From positions 535,524 to 599,523 of the forward strand of contig NZ_AP027042.1 of the NCBI RefSeq assembly GCF_027924605.1: DNA of 64,000 bases, written 5' to 3'. This stretch comes from Dyella sp. GSA-30. Lineage in GTDB: Bacteria > Pseudomonadota > Gammaproteobacteria > Xanthomonadales > Rhodanobacteraceae. Position numbers and translations under genes: made by a program. The notes below the pieces were generated by a model. That model was not told the DNA's origin. It did not search any database and was given only the letters and a program-made list of their open reading frames with translations. Shown here one piece after another: positions 62,325-64,000 of the stretch (position 1 is its first letter; each line of letters opens with the position of its first letter).

Positions 62325-63827
62325 ATGCTAAAGATTCAGGTCGGCCACTCCTACTTTCTGACGTACGACCGAAAGCAGTGGGAGCGCGGCAAGCCTTATC
62401 CCCCGCTGGCCACGATCCAGATCGCCGCCATGCTGCGACAGCCTGGGCACACTGTCTCCCTGTTCGACGCGATGCTGGCCGACGGTGTCGAGGACTATGC
62501 AAGCTCGCTGCAGGCGGCGCAGCCAGACGTCGTGGTTTTCTACGAAGACAATTTCAACTTTCTGACCAAGATGTGTCTTGGCCGCATGCGCGAAGCCGCC
62601 TGCCAGATGATTGCCGAGGCGCGCGCCGCCGGTGCGCGGGTGATTGTCGCCGGCTCGGATGCCTCCGATCACCCGGACGCGTTTCTCGCGGCGGGTGCCC
62701 ACGCCGTGCTGATCGGCGAAGGTGTCGGTGCACTGATTCAACTGATCGAACGACTGCAGCACAACCCAGGTATCGAGACCGAAGACTGGGTTGGCGGTAT
62801 CACCGGTATCGCCACGCTGGTTGCCGGGCAGACGCAACTCACGCGCGTCGGCGTGATGCCACCCGACCCTCGCGTCGTCGGGCGCCCGGCCTGGGATCTG
62901 CTCGACATCGAGCGCTATCGGACGATGTGGCACGAACGGCACGGCTACTTCAGCCTCAACATGGCCGCGTCGCGCGGTTGCCCGTTCCGTTGCAACTGGT
63001 GCGCCAAGCCGATCTGGGGAAATCACTACAAGCAACGCAGTGCCCAGGACGTGGCTGCTGAAATGACGTATCTGAAGCAGACCTTCCAGCCCGATCACAT
63101 CTGGATGGCCGACGATATCTTCGGGTTTCATATCGACTGGGTCACCGAATTCGGCGAGCACCTGCGCGCTGCTGATGGCTCGGTGCCGTTCACCATCCAG
63201 ACGCGCGCGGACCTGTCCAGCGAACGCATGGCCCAGGCGCTTGCGCACGCCGGTTGCACGGAAGCGTGGATCGGCGCGGAAAGTGGCAGCCAGCGCGTGC
63301 TGGACAGCATGACCAAGGGCACCAAGGTCGCCGAGCTGATCGAGGCACGCAAACGGCTGGGTGAACACGGCATCCGCGTCGGTTTCTTTATTCAGCTGGG
63401 TTATCTGGGCGAACAGTTGGCCGACCTGTTGTTGACCCGCGACCTGGTGGCACAGGCCGCGCCGGACGATATTGGCGTCAGCGTGTCGTATCCGCTGCCG
63501 GGCACGAAGTTCTACGAGCAGGTCAAAGCACAGCTCGGCGAGAAAACGCATTGGCAGGACAGTGCCGATCTCGCCATGATGTTCCGCGGCGCCTATGACT
63601 CCGATTTCTATCGCAGCGTGCGCGACCTGTTGCATGAGCAGGTCACCTTGCAGCAAAGCAAAGCCACCGACCTGCCCGAGCATTATCACCAGGCCAGCGT
63701 TGCGCTCGACGCACGCTGGGATGCATTGATCGCCAGCGAACAAGCGCATCGCAGTGACCGCACCACCTCCTCCGCAGCAAGCCAGACCCAGACGATCCGC
63801 CATGTTGCCACCGCTCAAAATCGTTAA
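62325..63827 (+). CDS. B12-binding-type radical SAM enzyme
   Basis: 500 residues. N-terminal B12-binding-like Rossmann domain (~1-150: YPPLATIQIAAML, VVFYEDNFNFLTK, AHAVLIGEGVG). Radical SAM core ~205-440 with the cluster motif CPFRCNWC (Cys219, 223, 226) and AESGSQRVLDSM, GFFIQLGYLGE. Typical of class B methyltransferases and C-C bond-forming enzymes in natural-product pathways. It is divergent from HprK/ABC and overlaps the next gene by 26 bp. Confidence 0.93.
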   Translation: MLKIQVGHSYFLTYDRKQWERGKPYPPLATIQIAAMLRQPGHTVSLFDAMLADGVEDYASSLQAAQPDVVVFYEDNFNFLTKMCLGRMREAACQMIAEARAAGARVIVAGSDASDHPDAFLAAGAHAVLIGEGVGALIQLIERLQHNPGIETEDWVGGITGIATLVAGQTQLTRVGVMPPDPRVVGRPAWDLLDIERYRTMWHERHGYFSLNMAASRGCPFRCNWCAKPIWGNHYKQRSAQDVAAEMTYLKQTFQPDHIWMADDIFGFHIDWVTEFGEHLRAADGSVPFTIQTRADLSSERMAQALAHAGCTEAWIGAESGSQRVLDSMTKGTKVAELIEARKRLGEHGIRVGFFIQLGYLGEQLADLLLTRDLVAQAAPDDIGVSVSYPLPGTKFYEQVKAQLGEKTHWQDSADLAMMFRGAYDSDFYRSVRDLLHEQVTLQQSKATDLPEHYHQASVALDARWDALIASEQAHRSDRTTSSAASQTQTIRHVATAQNR

Positions 63828-64000
63828 GGCCGGCCTGCGCCGCACCACCGAAGCGCTTGCCATGGAACTGGCTTCGGCGCGCCCGGGCCATAGCACGCCC
63901 AAGTGGAGCGATCTCGAATGGCGCTTGGCAGCGGCGGCGGCCGCAGCGCACGGCATCGCACCACTGCTCAGCCGATCCTCGGCATGGCAAAACCCGACAT
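63802..64000 (+). CDS. Nucleotidyltransferase-like protein, 5' part only
   Basis: 66 codons visible before the window ends. The segment SDLEWRLAAAAAAAHGIAPLLSRSSAW follows the W..L..A..HG..PLL pattern of the uncharacterised nucleotidyltransferase family (PF14907), which accompanies HprK-like kinases in lasso-peptide loci. The overlap with the radical SAM gene shows they are one transcript. Confirmation needs the rest of the gene. Confidence 0.5.
   Translation, partial: MLPPLKIVKAGLRRTTEALAMELASARPGHSTPKWSDLEWRLAAAAAAAHGIAPLLSRSSAWQNPT

Noticed and set aside
62328-63956. 542-codon minus-strand open frame
   Set aside because: Antisense shadow of the radical SAM gene, whose cluster motif and fold are clear on the plus strand.

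Overview
The window is GC-rich, densely coded chromosomal DNA of a gammaproteobacterium. The gene content (DUF3348/DUF802/OmpA/DUF2894 operon, bufferin operon, many LysR/AraC regulators, M61 peptidase, short REP-like hairpins at gene ends) best fits the Lysobacterales, probably Rhodanobacteraceae (Dyella, Luteibacter or Rhodanobacter type). This placement is inference from gene content. I see no rRNA, tRNA, CRISPR array, transposase, integrase or prophage module.

Layout. 1-9.1 kb: exported hydrolase (CocE/NonD), LytTR membrane regulator divergent from an M61 PDZ-metallopeptidase, exported DUF4034 protein, DUF4349 lipoprotein, AraC regulator and VOC protein. 9.1-13 kb: SDR/AraC pair, two small genes of lower GC, HxlR regulator with a monooxygenase-like protein. 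13-17 kb: four-gene operon (DUF3348, MotA/ExbB-like DUF802 protein with a very long tail, OmpA/MotB-like protein, DUF2894), resembling the ZorA/ZorB ion-driven motor but with unknown partners. 17-25 kb: small exported protein, MASE1 sensor, aldo/keto reductase, SoxR with a divergent MFS pump under a textbook SoxR box, methyltransferase, and a 51-residue RHH regulator with a perfect 20-bp operator. 25-35.6 kb: scavenging and detoxification genes (GST, SDRs, alpha/beta hydrolases) each paired with a regulator (Lrp, LysR, AraC, CGNR). 35.7-39 kb: LysR, NAD-dependent formate dehydrogenase and HPP membrane protein, next to a GFA protein. 39-42 kb: GtrII-type glucosyltransferase and a Gfo/Idh oxidoreductase.

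42-49 kb: the most coherent stress island. On the minus strand ohr, bufA1-type precursor, doxX (bufD), exported alpha/beta hydrolase, bufA2-type precursor, MNIO maturase (bufB) and bufC; on the plus strand a thioredoxin-like protein, an OmpR-family response regulator and its histidine kinase. Their shared 300-bp intergenic region carries two RstA-box-like sites. I infer a two-component-controlled metal/oxidant response making two different bufferin-type RiPPs with one maturase.

49-59 kb: DHA2 efflux pump, degenerate ClpP-like exported protein, Fic AMP-transferase with a four-half-site operator over its own start codon, UBP zinc finger, DyP peroxidase, LysR with a divergent AKR-CMD-AKR operon, ParB-like orphan. 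59-64 kb: ABC exporter and HPr-kinase-like protein divergent from a B12-type radical SAM enzyme and a nucleotidyltransferase-like gene cut by the window end; this set resembles tailoring/export parts of a peptide (RiPP) or envelope-polymer locus.

Three hairpin repeat families (A, core CGTCATCCCGGCGCAGGC; B, core GTAGGAGCGACTTCAGTCGC; C, GAGAGGGTTGGGGTGAG) sit almost only in gaps between genes, mostly where two genes converge, probably doubling as transcription terminators.
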